NCBI RefSeq assembly: GCF_007845645.1
Contig: NZ_VCQV01000009.1
Span: 1 to 64,000, forward strand
Length of the DNA: 64,000 nucleotides
Source of the DNA: Leekyejoonella antrihumi
GTDB lineage: Bacteria; Actinomycetota; Actinomycetes; Actinomycetales; Dermatophilaceae
Reading direction: 5' to 3'
How positions within the stretch are numbered: the first letter of the stretch is position 1; each line of letters starts with the position of its first letter. Made by a program: the position numbers and the translations under genes. Shown in pieces: positions 26,328-34,220 of this stretch. The notes below the pieces were generated by a model that was not told the origin of the DNA, searched no databases, and saw nothing but the letters and a program-made list of their open reading frames with translations.

Positions 26328-26990
26328 ATGGGACTGTTCAGCAAGAAGACGCAGCCGCCCGCGCGGCAGCCGTCCGTGCTGCCCGCACCGCAGGGACCAT
26401 CGACACCACCGACTCCCGGACGGATCAACCTCACGAAGGGCGGCAGCGTCAACCTCACCAAGACGGCAACGTTGACCGCAACCTGTTCCTGGCCGACCGC
26501 GACGGACTACGACGTCTTCGCCCTCGTTGAATATGCCGATGGGCACGTCGAGACGGTCTCCATGTTCGGGACCAACAAGAACAAGCATTTCAATCAGCAG
26601 ACCGAGGACAGCGCCATCCGCCACCTCGGCGATGTGCAACGGGGCGACGGTTCGATGGGGACCGAGACGATCGAGATCCGTCTCAATGACCAGATCACTC
26701 ATGTCGTTCCCGTCGTCTACTCCGCCCAGTCCAACGGGTCCGGCAGCTTCCGTCAGTACGGCGTCACCATGGCGATCGACAATGGCGCGGGTGAACAGGT
26801 CATCATCTCCGGCACGGAGGCGAGCAGGGACAAGCACGTCTACAGCTGCGTTCCTGGTGTCATCCGCAATGGCGCGCAGGTCACCATCGAAGCGCTGGAG
26901 CTGTATTCAAAGCGGGGGTCGGAGAAGCGACCAGTGGTCAGCGCAGGACGGGTCACGATGGACCACGGACCACGCAACGCCTACAAGTAG
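26328..26990 (+). CDS. TerD-family stress protein
   Basis: This 220-residue TerD/CABP-type protein has the family's repeated opening INLTKGGSVNLTK at about residues 33-45 after a proline-rich N-terminal tail, then the beta-sandwich with acidic residues that bind Ca2+ (WPTATDYDVFALVEYADG). TerD proteins are linked to tellurite and envelope/phage stress. The ATG is chosen for GGAAGGAAG 5 nt upstream and because it starts MGLFSKK. It is a lone gene with no other ter genes within the window. Confidence 0.85.
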   Translation: MGLFSKKTQPPARQPSVLPAPQGPSTPPTPGRINLTKGGSVNLTKTATLTATCSWPTATDYDVFALVEYADGHVETVSMFGTNKNKHFNQQTEDSAIRHLGDVQRGDGSMGTETIEIRLNDQITHVVPVVYSAQSNGSGSFRQYGVTMAIDNGAGEQVIISGTEASRDKHVYSCVPGVIRNGAQVTIEALELYSKRGSEKRPVVSAGRVTMDHGPRNAYK

Positions 26991-27049
26991 GCGACCTTGC
27001 ACGCCAACGCCTGCTTGTCGCCTGGGGACGGAATGTCTTCCCTCCGGCG

Positions 27050-27073
27050 TATTTACAATCTATCTTGTAAATA
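27050..27073. promoter_or_regulatory. AT-rich palindrome upstream of whiB
   Basis: TATTTACAA (27050-27058) and TTGTAAATA (27065-27073) are perfect 9-bp arms around the spacer TCTATC. The site ends 43 nt before the WhiB start, in DNA that is otherwise GC-rich. It looks like the operator of a dimeric regulator overlapping the whiB promoter. The cognate regulator is not identified. Confidence 0.6.
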
Positions 27074-27115
27074 TGAGAGCTCCGATGGAGCACGCCCCAA
27101 GGGATCGGAGGAGCA

Positions 27116-27418
27116 ATGACCGTCGTCCAAGCTCGTCGGCAGCAACGATGGGATCTGCGCTCGCCGGCAGACTGGCAGGAGCAGGCTGCCTGCCGTCACG
27201 AGAACCCCGAGCTGTTCTTTCCCATCAGTTCATCCGGCCCGGCAGAGGATCAGACAGCGCACGCGAAGTCGATCTGTGCACAGTGCCCCGTGCGCGAGAT
27301 CTGCCTTCAGGTGGCGCTCGGCTATGCGGAGGACGAGGGAATCTGGGGTGGTATGACGGCGCAGGAGCGTCGCGAACTGCTCCGGGAACGGGCCCACCAT
27401 GCATCGTTCCGCGCTTGA
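27116..27418 (+). CDS. WhiB-family iron-sulfur transcription factor
   Basis: This 100-residue WhiB-like protein has all four [4Fe-4S] ligands: AACRHENPELFFP, then CAQCPVREIC (C-x2-C-x5-C). The conserved turn GIWGGMT and a basic C-terminal helix (AQERRELLRERA) bind sigma factor and DNA. GGAGGAGCA lies immediately before the ATG. A 9-bp-arm palindrome lies just upstream and a strong hairpin downstream, so it forms its own transcription unit. The sequence does not let me assign a specific WhiB subclass with confidence. Confidence 0.92.
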   Translation: MTVVQARRQQRWDLRSPADWQEQAACRHENPELFFPISSSGPAEDQTAHAKSICAQCPVREICLQVALGYAEDEGIWGGMTAQERRELLRERAHHASFRA

Positions 27419-27440
27419 CACCGCCCGCGTCGGGGCACAG

Positions 27441-27482
27441 CCCGTCCGACCGGGCAAGGGAGGGTGGGCCCGGCCGGACGGG
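27441..27482 (+). terminator. Stem-loop downstream of whiB
   Basis: Arms of 15 nt (27441-27455 and 27468-27482, core CCCGTCCG / CGGACGGG) pair with one mismatch around a 12-nt loop, beginning 22 nt after the whiB stop. No T-tract follows. This is a strong GC-rich hairpin typical of actinobacterial terminators. Confidence 0.6.
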
Positions 27483-27792
27483 GGCAGTGGGGGTCATGCA
27501 CCTCCGGATGCTATGGACCTCCCTTCACACTAATCGGCCCCAGTGCTCTCAGCGCCATGGACAGCCGAGATCGACGAGTTGTTCCAGATGGCCGTCATGA
27601 TTTGCAACAACCCTGTCGGGCAAGGAAGTTGAGTATTCCAGCAGTTCGTGACTGGTCCGCGTCGGCTGCCGGTCGAGCGACGGTTGCCGCACCTGGGCGC
27701 CTTTGCGAGGTCGATCCAGTGCCCGGTAGCACGTGTCCCGCGCCGGGCCGAACGTGTCCCGCGCATACTTGAGAACCTAGGAAAGGAACCAC
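27483..27792. other. Intergenic gap upstream of xylA
   Basis: These 310 nt lie between the whiB hairpin and the xylA start. No gene is supported. The AGGAAAGGAA before xylA is its ribosome binding site. The promoter must lie here, but I do not see a clear consensus pair or a XylR-type palindrome. Confidence 0.4.
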
Positions 27793-28983
27793 ATGCCTAC
27801 CCCGACCTCTGCCGACAAGTTCTCCTTCGGTCTGTGGACCATGGGCTGGACCGCCCGTGACCAGTTCGGCCTGGCCACCCGGCCCGCGCTGGATCCCGTC
27901 GAGTCCATCCGCAAGCTGAAGGATCTCGGCGCCTGGGGCTTCACCTTCCATGACAACGACGTCGTCCCGTTCGGTGCGTCGGCCGCCGACCGGGACAAGA
28001 TCCTCGGTCAACTGACGGATGTCGTGGACGAGACCGGCCTGGTCGTCGAGATGGTCACGACCGACACCTTCAGTCAGCCGGTGTTCAAGGATGGCGCCTT
28101 CACCTCAAACGATCGCGGTGTCCGGCGGTATGGCCTGCGCAAGGTCCTGGAGAATGTCGACCTGGCAGGCGAGCTCGGCGCACGAATCTTCGTCATGTGG
28201 GGCGGACGAGAGGGCACCGAATACGACTCCTCGAAGGACCTGCACGCAGCGCTCGATCGCTACGCCGAAGGAATCGACACCGTCGCCTCCTACATCAAGT
28301 CGAAGGGCTACGCCCTCAAGATTGCTCTGGAGCCGAAGCCGAATGAGCCTCGCGGCAACATCTTTCTGCCGAGCATCGGCCATGCCATTGCCTTCATCAG
28401 CCGCCTCGAGCACGGTGACATCGTCGGGGTGAATCCGGAGACCGGTCACGAGCAGATGGCCACTCTCAACTACACCCATGGACTGGCCGAGGCGATCTGG
28501 TGCGAAAAGCTCTTCCACATCGATCTCAATGGTCAGCACGGACCGATGTACGACCAGGATCTGGTGTTCGGGCATGGTGATCTGATCAGCGCCTTCTTCA
28601 CTGTCGACCTGCTGGAGAACGGCTTCCCGGGCAAGCCCGGGGCGTATGAGGGTGCGCGCCACTTCGACTACAAGCCGTCGCGCACCGAACATGTGCAGGG
28701 ACAGTGGGACTCGGCCGCCGCGAACATGGAGATGTACCTCATGCTGAAGGAGCGGGCCGTAGCGTTCCGGGCCGATCCAGCGGTGCAGGAGGCGCTGGAG
28801 GTCGCCGGGGTAACGGGCCTCAGCGTACCGACAATGGCCGCAGGGGAGACCATCGAGCAGCTGCTCGCCGATCGCACGGCATACGAGGACTTCGACGTCG
28901 ACCGGGCGGGTGAGCGCAACTACGGGTTCGTGCAGCTGCACCAGCTCGCACTGCGCCATCTCATGGGTTTCGCCGTCGGCTAG
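27793..28983 (+). CDS. xylA: Xylose isomerase
   Basis: This 396-residue class I xylose isomerase interconverts D-xylose/D-xylulose and D-glucose/D-fructose with two divalent metals. Active-site motifs are in order: [12 protein letters not shown] (catalytic His/Asp, about 48-59), [19 protein letters not shown] (metal glutamate), [12 protein letters not shown] and LFHIDLNGQ. Length fits the Streptomyces-type enzyme. AGGAAAGGAA precedes the ATG. No xylB or xylose transporter is adjacent; the next gene is a DHA2 exporter. The PfkB kinase 3 kb away is the nearest sugar kinase. Confidence 0.96.
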   Translation: MPTPTSADKFSFGLWTMGWTARDQFGLATRPALDPVESIRKLKDLGAWGFTFHDNDVVPFGASAADRDKILGQLTDVVDETGLVVEMVTTDTFSQPVFKDGAFTSNDRGVRRYGLRKVLENVDLAGELGARIFVMWGGREGTEYDSSKDLHAALDRYAEGIDTVASYIKSKGYALKIALEPKPNEPRGNIFLPSIGHAIAFISRLEHGDIVGVNPETGHEQMATLNYTHGLAEAIWCEKLFHIDLNGQHGPMYDQDLVFGHGDLISAFFTVDLLENGFPGKPGAYEGARHFDYKPSRTEHVQGQWDSAAANMEMYLMLKERAVAFRADPAVQEALEVAGVTGLSVPTMAAGETIEQLLADRTAYEDFDVDRAGERNYGFVQLHQLALRHLMGFAVG

Positions 28984-29029
28984 GCGTCCGTCTCGGCGCG
29001 CCGACTGGTGGACGGCGGATGGGTCTGTG

Positions 29030-29082
29030 TTGGCAATCTTCCTCGAGCAGTCGTACGTTTAGTTAGTCGATGTGAACTAACT
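29030..29082 (+). promoter_or_regulatory. Promoter and MarR-type operator of the MFS/marR unit
   Basis: TTGGCA (29030-29035) and TACGTT (29054-29059) are 18 nt apart. Directly after the -10 lies an inverted repeat, AGTTAGT (29061-29067) and ACTAACT (29076-29082), which would cover the transcription start. The size and spacing fit a MarR-family operator, and a marR gene is second in the unit, so autoregulation is likely. Confidence 0.6.
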
Positions 29083-29113
29083 GGATTTGACCCGTCTCTC
29101 GAAGGAAGCCCGC

Positions 29114-30982
29114 GTGCCGAGCAAGAACGCCGCGTCTGAACGCGCCGCCCTACGACAAGAGCGTGCGGCGCGCGATACCGCAAGCCCGCGCTACAAGTGG
29201 ATCGTCCTGTCCAACACGACACTCGGCGTGCTCATGGCCACGATCAACATGTCGATCCTGCTGATCGCGCTGCCAGACATCTTCCGCGGGCTGGGCGTCA
29301 ACCCGCTCGAGCCCGGCAATACGAGCCTTCTCCTCTGGCTGATCATGGGCTACATGGTCGTGACCGCCGTGCTGGTCGTCAGCTTCGGTCGCCTGGGGGA
29401 CATGTATGGCCGGGTGCGGATGTACAACGCCGGATTCCTCATCTTCACGATCTTCTCCGTCCTCCTCACGGTCACCTGGATGCACGGCACGGCCGGTGCA
29501 CTCTGGCTGGTGCTGATGCGCATCGCTCAAGGTGTCGGCGGAGCCATGCTGATGGCCAACTCGAACGCGATCATCACCGACGCATTTCCCGTCAACCAGC
29601 GCGGACTCGGCCTGGGCCTCAACCAGGTGGCGGGCATCGGTGGCTCCTTCATCGGCCTGGTGGTCGGCGGACTTCTGGCCCCGGTCGAATGGCACCTGGT
29701 CTTCCTGGTGTCGGTGCCGATCGGTGCCTTCGGCACGGTATGGGCCTATCTCAAGCTGCACGACACCGGGATCCGGCGGCATGCCGAGATGGACTGGTGG
29801 GGCAACATCAGCTTTGCCGTCGGGCTGATCTCCGTTCTCGTCGGCATCACCTACGGCATCCAGCCGTATGCCGGTCACACCATGGGCTGGACCAACCCCT
29901 GGGTGCTCGCCGCCCTCATCGGCGGAGCGCTCATCCTGGTGGTGTTCTGCGTCATCGAGACGCGGGTCGACGAACCCATGTTTCACCTGGACCTCTTCAA
30001 GATCCGGGCATTCACGGCGGGCAATCTCGCCAGCCTGCTGGGCGCGCTCGGCAGAGGCGGTCTGATGTTCATCCTGATCATCTGGCTGCAGGGCATCTGG
30101 CTGCCGCAGCACGGCTACACCTTCCAGTCCACGCCACTGTGGGCCGGCATCTACATGCTTCCGCTGACAATCGGCTTCCTGGTTGCCGGGCCCGTCTCGG
30201 GCTGGCTGTCCGACCGGTTCGGCGCTCGCACGTTTGCCACGGTTGGAATGCTGGTCGCGGCCGGCAGCTTCGTGTGGTTGCTCGCCCTGCCGGTGGACTT
30301 CAGTTACTGGCTGTTCGCGCTGGCGCTGTTGGTCAACGGCCTGGGCATGGGCTTGTTCGCCGCACCGAACCGCGCCGGCATCATGAACAGCCTGCCGCCG
30401 CACCAGCGCGGCGTCGGCGCGGGGATGAGCACGACCTTCCAGAACTCTGCCATGGTGCTGTCCATCGGGATATTCTTTTCCTTGATGATCACCGGACTGG
30501 CGAGTTCCTTGCCGCACACCCTGACAACCGGACTTGCGGCACAGGGGGTGCCGGCGGCGGACGTCCACCGCATCGCCGGGCTGCCACCGGTGGGCGTCCT
30601 GTTCGCCTCGCTACTCGGGTACAACCCGGTCCAGACCCTGCTCGGACCGCACGTGCTCAGTCAACTTCCTGCGGCAAACGCCCACTACCTCACGGGGCGG
30701 AGCTTCTTCCCGTCGCTGATCTCCGGCCCGTTCTCGCACGGACTGACGATCGCCTTCGCCTTCGCCATCGCGGCCTGCGTGATTGCCGCCCTGGCCTCGG
30801 CGATGCGCGGCGGCAAGTATGTGCACATGGAGCCCGCCGGCCACTCGGCCGTAGACGGGGGGACCCCGGACGTGAGCCTCGAGGTCGTCGCGCCCGAGCA
30901 CGACAGCTCCGGGAGCACGCTCCTGGCCGGGCACACCAAAGAACGGGGTGGGCGGCATGGCGGCGGCCAACGACATCGATGA
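29114..30982 (+). CDS. MFS transporter, DHA2 (EmrB/QacA) drug exporter family
   Basis: This 622-residue transporter has about 14 predicted membrane segments, a short charged N-tail (RAALRQERAARD), the motif A-like loop GRLGDMYGRVRMYNAG and the motif C region QVAGIGGSFIGLVVGG. A long periplasmic loop precedes the last helix, and the C-tail is hydrophilic. It should export a drug or metabolite using the proton gradient. GTG 29114 is chosen because GAAGGAAG lies 5 nt upstream; a TTG at 29087 falls close to the operator. The marR gene overlaps its 3' end by 26 nt, and a MarR-like operator lies in its promoter. Confidence 0.9.
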   Translation: MPSKNAASERAALRQERAARDTASPRYKWIVLSNTTLGVLMATINMSILLIALPDIFRGLGVNPLEPGNTSLLLWLIMGYMVVTAVLVVSFGRLGDMYGRVRMYNAGFLIFTIFSVLLTVTWMHGTAGALWLVLMRIAQGVGGAMLMANSNAIITDAFPVNQRGLGLGLNQVAGIGGSFIGLVVGGLLAPVEWHLVFLVSVPIGAFGTVWAYLKLHDTGIRRHAEMDWWGNISFAVGLISVLVGITYGIQPYAGHTMGWTNPWVLAALIGGALILVVFCVIETRVDEPMFHLDLFKIRAFTAGNLASLLGALGRGGLMFILIIWLQGIWLPQHGYTFQSTPLWAGIYMLPLTIGFLVAGPVSGWLSDRFGARTFATVGMLVAAGSFVWLLALPVDFSYWLFALALLVNGLGMGLFAAPNRAGIMNSLPPHQRGVGAGMSTTFQNSAMVLSIGIFFSLMITGLASSLPHTLTTGLAAQGVPAADVHRIAGLPPVGVLFASLLGYNPVQTLLGPHVLSQLPAANAHYLTGRSFFPSLISGPFSHGLTIAFAFAIAACVIAALASAMRGGKYVHMEPAGHSAVDGGTPDVSLEVVAPEHDSSGSTLLAGHTKERGGRHGGGQRHR

Positions 30983-31433
30983 CCTGGCGGGTGGGTTGCG
31001 CACGGCGGTCAACCGGTTGTCCTACCACCTACGCACCCCCGCAACCGAGCATGGCCTCACCCCATCGAGGCTGAGCGTCCTTGTCGCACTTGACAAGCGG
31101 GGCCCTCGACGGCCGAGTGAGCTGGCGTCCGTCATCGGCATCACCGCGGCGAGCATGTCGCGGCTGACCGAGGCGTTGGTGGAGGGCCGTTGGGTGGAGC
31201 GAGCCCCGGATCCCGAGGACCGGCGAGCGTGCCATCTCATCCTGACCGAGTTCGGCAGGACCGCGCTTGACGATCTGCGGACCGAGGGGACCTCGCGGCT
31301 GTCACAGGACCTCGGCACACTCAGCGCGGACGATCGGGCGGCGTTGAGCCGCGCACTACCGATTCTCGTGACGCTGGCAGATCTGCGACTGGAGGCCGCG
31401 ATCGAGGCCAAAACCAGGGAGTCGGTCACCTGA
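30957..31433 (+). CDS. MarR-family transcriptional regulator
   Basis: This is a 158-residue winged-helix repressor: LTPSRLSVLVALDKRGPRRPSELA, then the recognition helix ITAASMSRLTEALVEGRWV and the wing PEDRRACHLILTEFG. Such proteins repress efflux genes until a phenolic or drug ligand binds. It overlaps the exporter gene by 26 nt, so the pair is co-transcribed and the product probably controls the operator at 29061-29082. A GTG three codons upstream (30948) is an alternative start. Confidence 0.88.
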   Translation: MAAANDIDDLAGGLRTAVNRLSYHLRTPATEHGLTPSRLSVLVALDKRGPRRPSELASVIGITAASMSRLTEALVEGRWVERAPDPEDRRACHLILTEFGRTALDDLRTEGTSRLSQDLGTLSADDRAALSRALPILVTLADLRLEAAIEAKTRESVT

Positions 31434-31476
31434 GGGATCGACAGGTCCCGGTTCGACGCGGCGCGACCTCCGCCGC

Positions 31477-32601
31477 CTAGGAGGGTTGGCCCTCTCCCAC
31501 GTCAGCGCGTCGTGCGATCGTTGCTGCCGCACGGTGCACCGCGCCCTGCGGCACGGTCGGGACGATGTCCTCCAGGAAGCGGTAGCGTCGACGGACGGCC
31601 ACATCGTATGACGTGCTGCCGGCCCCGTCGCGAATGCCATGCCACCACTGGGCGATATCGCCCCAACCGGGCGCTGCGAGCGAGCCGCCGAACTGCTGCA
31701 CTGCCAGTGAGGAGCAAAGCGTCGCGAAGGCAATGCGATCCGGCAGTCTCCAGTGTGCGAGGGTGCCCAGCACCAGCGCTGCCCCGAATACGTCGCCGCT
31801 ACCCGTCGCGTCGAGCGCGGGCACTCGCAGAGCCGGCACATTGACTTCCTCACCGGTCGTGCTGTCGAGCGCCAACGCACCCTGTGCGCCGTTCGTGACG
31901 ACGGCCAGCGGGACTCGGTCGGCGATCGCGTAGAGGGCGTCCTGCGGCGTGACCGTGCGGGTATACGCCATGGCCTCAGCCGCATTCGGCGTGAACGCAT
32001 AGCATCGGTCGAGCTGTCCAAGAACCTGCTGCGGCCAGGTTCCGGAGGAGTCCCACCCCAGGTCGGCGAAGATCAAGGACCCCGCCGAGCTGGCACTTCG
32101 CAGCCAGTCCTGCCCCTCGGGTTGTCGCACCTCATCGCTGCCGAGATCCGCGATGACCGCCCGCGCGGGAGGCGGCGCGACCACGGGTTGCTCGCCATAG
32201 CCCGCCGGCAGATGCGCGTGAGTGATCATGGAGCGGTCGCCGCCGACCGCGTAGGAAACCGTCACGGGCGAGTGCCACCCGCAGTAGCGACGGGCGCTCT
32301 GTAGATCAACGTGCTCCTGCTCGGCGAGTGTCTCCCAACAGAACTCGCCGTAGCTGTCCTCCGCGAACGCCGCCGCGAGCGACGTGCGAAGTCCCAACCG
32401 ACTTGTGGCCACGGCCAGGTTCGCGATCCCGCCGGGGCACGACCCCATGCCGGCAGCCCTGACCTCAGTGCCGTCGTGCGGTGGCTGGTCGAGGCCGGTG
32501 AAGATGATGTCGAGGAAGACGGTGCCCCACAGCGCGACATCGAATGCGGGCCCGCCCGGCTCACGGCCGTCGGCCAATGGGTCGTAGTCCCCGGTGGTCA
32601 C
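31477..32601 (-). CDS. PfkB-family carbohydrate/nucleoside kinase
   Basis: This 374-residue ribokinase-like kinase has an N-terminal GGIANLAVATSRLGL sugar-binding region, and the C-terminal signature DATGSGDVFGAAL carries the catalytic aspartate and anion hole. The C-terminal 60 residues are an extra helical extension. The substrate (ribose, fructose, nucleoside or other) is not clear. The GTG start has AAGGGGG 7 nt upstream. It is divergent from a GH4 glycosidase across 132 nt, so the two may share control and act on one sugar. Confidence 0.86.
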   Translation of the reverse strand: MTTGDYDPLADGREPGGPAFDVALWGTVFLDIIFTGLDQPPHDGTEVRAAGMGSCPGGIANLAVATSRLGLRTSLAAAFAEDSYGEFCWETLAEQEHVDLQSARRYCGWHSPVTVSYAVGGDRSMITHAHLPAGYGEQPVVAPPPARAVIADLGSDEVRQPEGQDWLRSASSAGSLIFADLGWDSSGTWPQQVLGQLDRCYAFTPNAAEAMAYTRTVTPQDALYAIADRVPLAVVTNGAQGALALDSTTGEEVNVPALRVPALDATGSGDVFGAALVLGTLAHWRLPDRIAFATLCSSLAVQQFGGSLAAPGWGDIAQWWHGIRDGAGSTSYDVAVRRRYRFLEDIVPTVPQGAVHRAAATIARRADVGEGQPS

Positions 32602-32733
32602 TGCCTACCCCCTTGCCTGGCTCCGTCAACGATCAGCGCAGTTCTTGCGGCGATCTGCTCGCCCGCCTGCAAGACTTGCCCGTGTGGTGCTCGGGCGACT
32701 ACTTCATCATGACAGCGAAGGACGGTGGGTGGG

Positions 32734-34077
32734 ATGCAGCTGACCATATTGGGCGGCGGGGGATTCCGCGTACCACTGGTCTACGGTGCGCTCCAGTCCG
32801 ACCATTGCGACCTTCGGGTTGACCGGGTGGTTCTGCACGACGTCGATCCGGAGCGACTGAGCGCTGTCGAGCGGGTACTGGCCCAGATGCGCGACACTGC
32901 CGGCGGTCCTGCGGTGCGGTCCGGCACCCACCTGGACGATGCGCTCGGCGGCGCGGACTTCGTCTTCTCCGCCATGCGGATCGGCGGCCTGGCCGGCCGA
33001 ACTGCCGATGAGCGGGTGGCGCTCGACCTCGGTCTGCTGGGTCAGGAGACGACCGGTCCGGGCGGTGTCGCCTACGGTCTGCGCACCGTGCCGGCCGCCG
33101 TCCACGTCGCCGAGCGAGTGCGCGCGGTCGCGCCCGGGGCATGGGTCATCAACTTCACCAACCCTGCGGGCATGATCACCGAGGCAATGCAGTCCGTGCT
33201 GGACTCCCGCGTCATCGGCATCTGTGACACGCCGGTCGGCCTCGGTCGACGGGCGGCACGGGCGTTGGACCTCGACCCCACCCGCGCCACCTTCGACTAC
33301 GCCGGAATCAACCACCTCGGCTGGTTGCGTTCGCTTCCGATCGATGGAGCGGATGCGCTGCCGAGGCTCCTCGAGGATCCGCAGCGCCTGTCCACGATCG
33401 AGGAGGGCAGGCTGTTCGGCGTTGAGTGGCTGCACGACCTGGGCATGATTCCGGGAGAGTACCTCTACTATTACTACTTCACCCGCGACGCGATCTCATC
33501 GATCAAGGGGGGACCCCAGACGCGGGGTGAGCTGCTGCTCGACCAGCAGTCGACCTTCTACCAGGAGGTGTGTCACCATCCCGACGCCGCACTGGCGACC
33601 TGGCGCGCTGCCCGGCAGGCGCGCGACGCGACCTATATGAAGGAGAGCCGCAGCGAGGGCGAGGAACGCGACGCCGCCGACGTCGCGGGTGGAGGATACG
33701 AGGCGGTTGCGCTCGCTCTCATGACTGCCCTCGCTCGAGACGAGCCGACTCACCAGATCCTGAATGTGCGCAACGGCTCGACCCTCCCGGGCCTTCCTCC
33801 GGACGCCGTGGTCGAGGTGCCCTGCGTCGTCGACTCCTCAGGTGCGACGCCGACGCGCATCGCGCAGCTCACCGGCCATCCGGCGGGACTCGTGCAGCAG
33901 GTCAAGGCGGTGGAGCAGCTCACCATTCGTGCGGCGCTGGAAGGTTCAGAACGGCTCGCCCGCATGGCTCTGGCCCTGCATCCTCTTGTCGACTCGGTGA
34001 CGGTGGCGCGGATCCTGCTGCAGGGATACCGAGAGCGAATACCCTCGCTCGACGAAGTCTTCCACTCGAACGGTTGA
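32734..34077 (+). CDS. GH4-family glycosidase (6-phospho-beta-glucosidase-like)
   Basis: This 447-residue glycoside hydrolase family 4 enzyme uses NAD+ and Mn2+ in a redox-elimination mechanism. The Rossmann start is LTILGGGGFRVPLVYGAL. NFTNPAGMITEA, GICDTPVG (metal cysteine) and AGINHLGW (metal histidine) are the family hallmarks. These genes usually cleave phosphorylated disaccharides. ATG 32734 is preferred; GTG 32725 is an alternative. Divergent PfkB kinase and a downstream LuxR-type activator suggest a small sugar-use locus. No PTS component is in the window, so the substrate may not be a 6-phosphate. Confidence 0.9.
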   Translation: MQLTILGGGGFRVPLVYGALQSDHCDLRVDRVVLHDVDPERLSAVERVLAQMRDTAGGPAVRSGTHLDDALGGADFVFSAMRIGGLAGRTADERVALDLGLLGQETTGPGGVAYGLRTVPAAVHVAERVRAVAPGAWVINFTNPAGMITEAMQSVLDSRVIGICDTPVGLGRRAARALDLDPTRATFDYAGINHLGWLRSLPIDGADALPRLLEDPQRLSTIEEGRLFGVEWLHDLGMIPGEYLYYYYFTRDAISSIKGGPQTRGELLLDQQSTFYQEVCHHPDAALATWRAARQARDATYMKESRSEGEERDAADVAGGGYEAVALALMTALARDEPTHQILNVRNGSTLPGLPPDAVVEVPCVVDSSGATPTRIAQLTGHPAGLVQQVKAVEQLTIRAALEGSERLARMALALHPLVDSVTVARILLQGYRERIPSLDEVFHSNG

Positions 34078-34220
34078 CGCAAGGACATCGTGCACGCACA
34101 CGCTCCCGCAGATCTCCTCAAGCCCGGGACGCCACGGACGAACGAGGCCTACCATTAATCCTGAACTGCACGGAGTCGGGGATTATTCGGGCCGGCGAGA
34201 TCGCGGGCCGGAGGCGGGAG

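Noticed and set aside
26987-27023. Terminator hairpin after terD (AGGCGAC / GTCGCCT)
   Set aside because: Only a 7-bp stem with a loop of over 20 nt; too weak to list as a feature.
33570-34220. Upstream extension of the LuxR-type regulator across the GH4 gene
   Set aside because: The open frame is a shadow of GH4; the ATG at 34221 has GGAGG at proper spacing and starts just before the ATPase domain.
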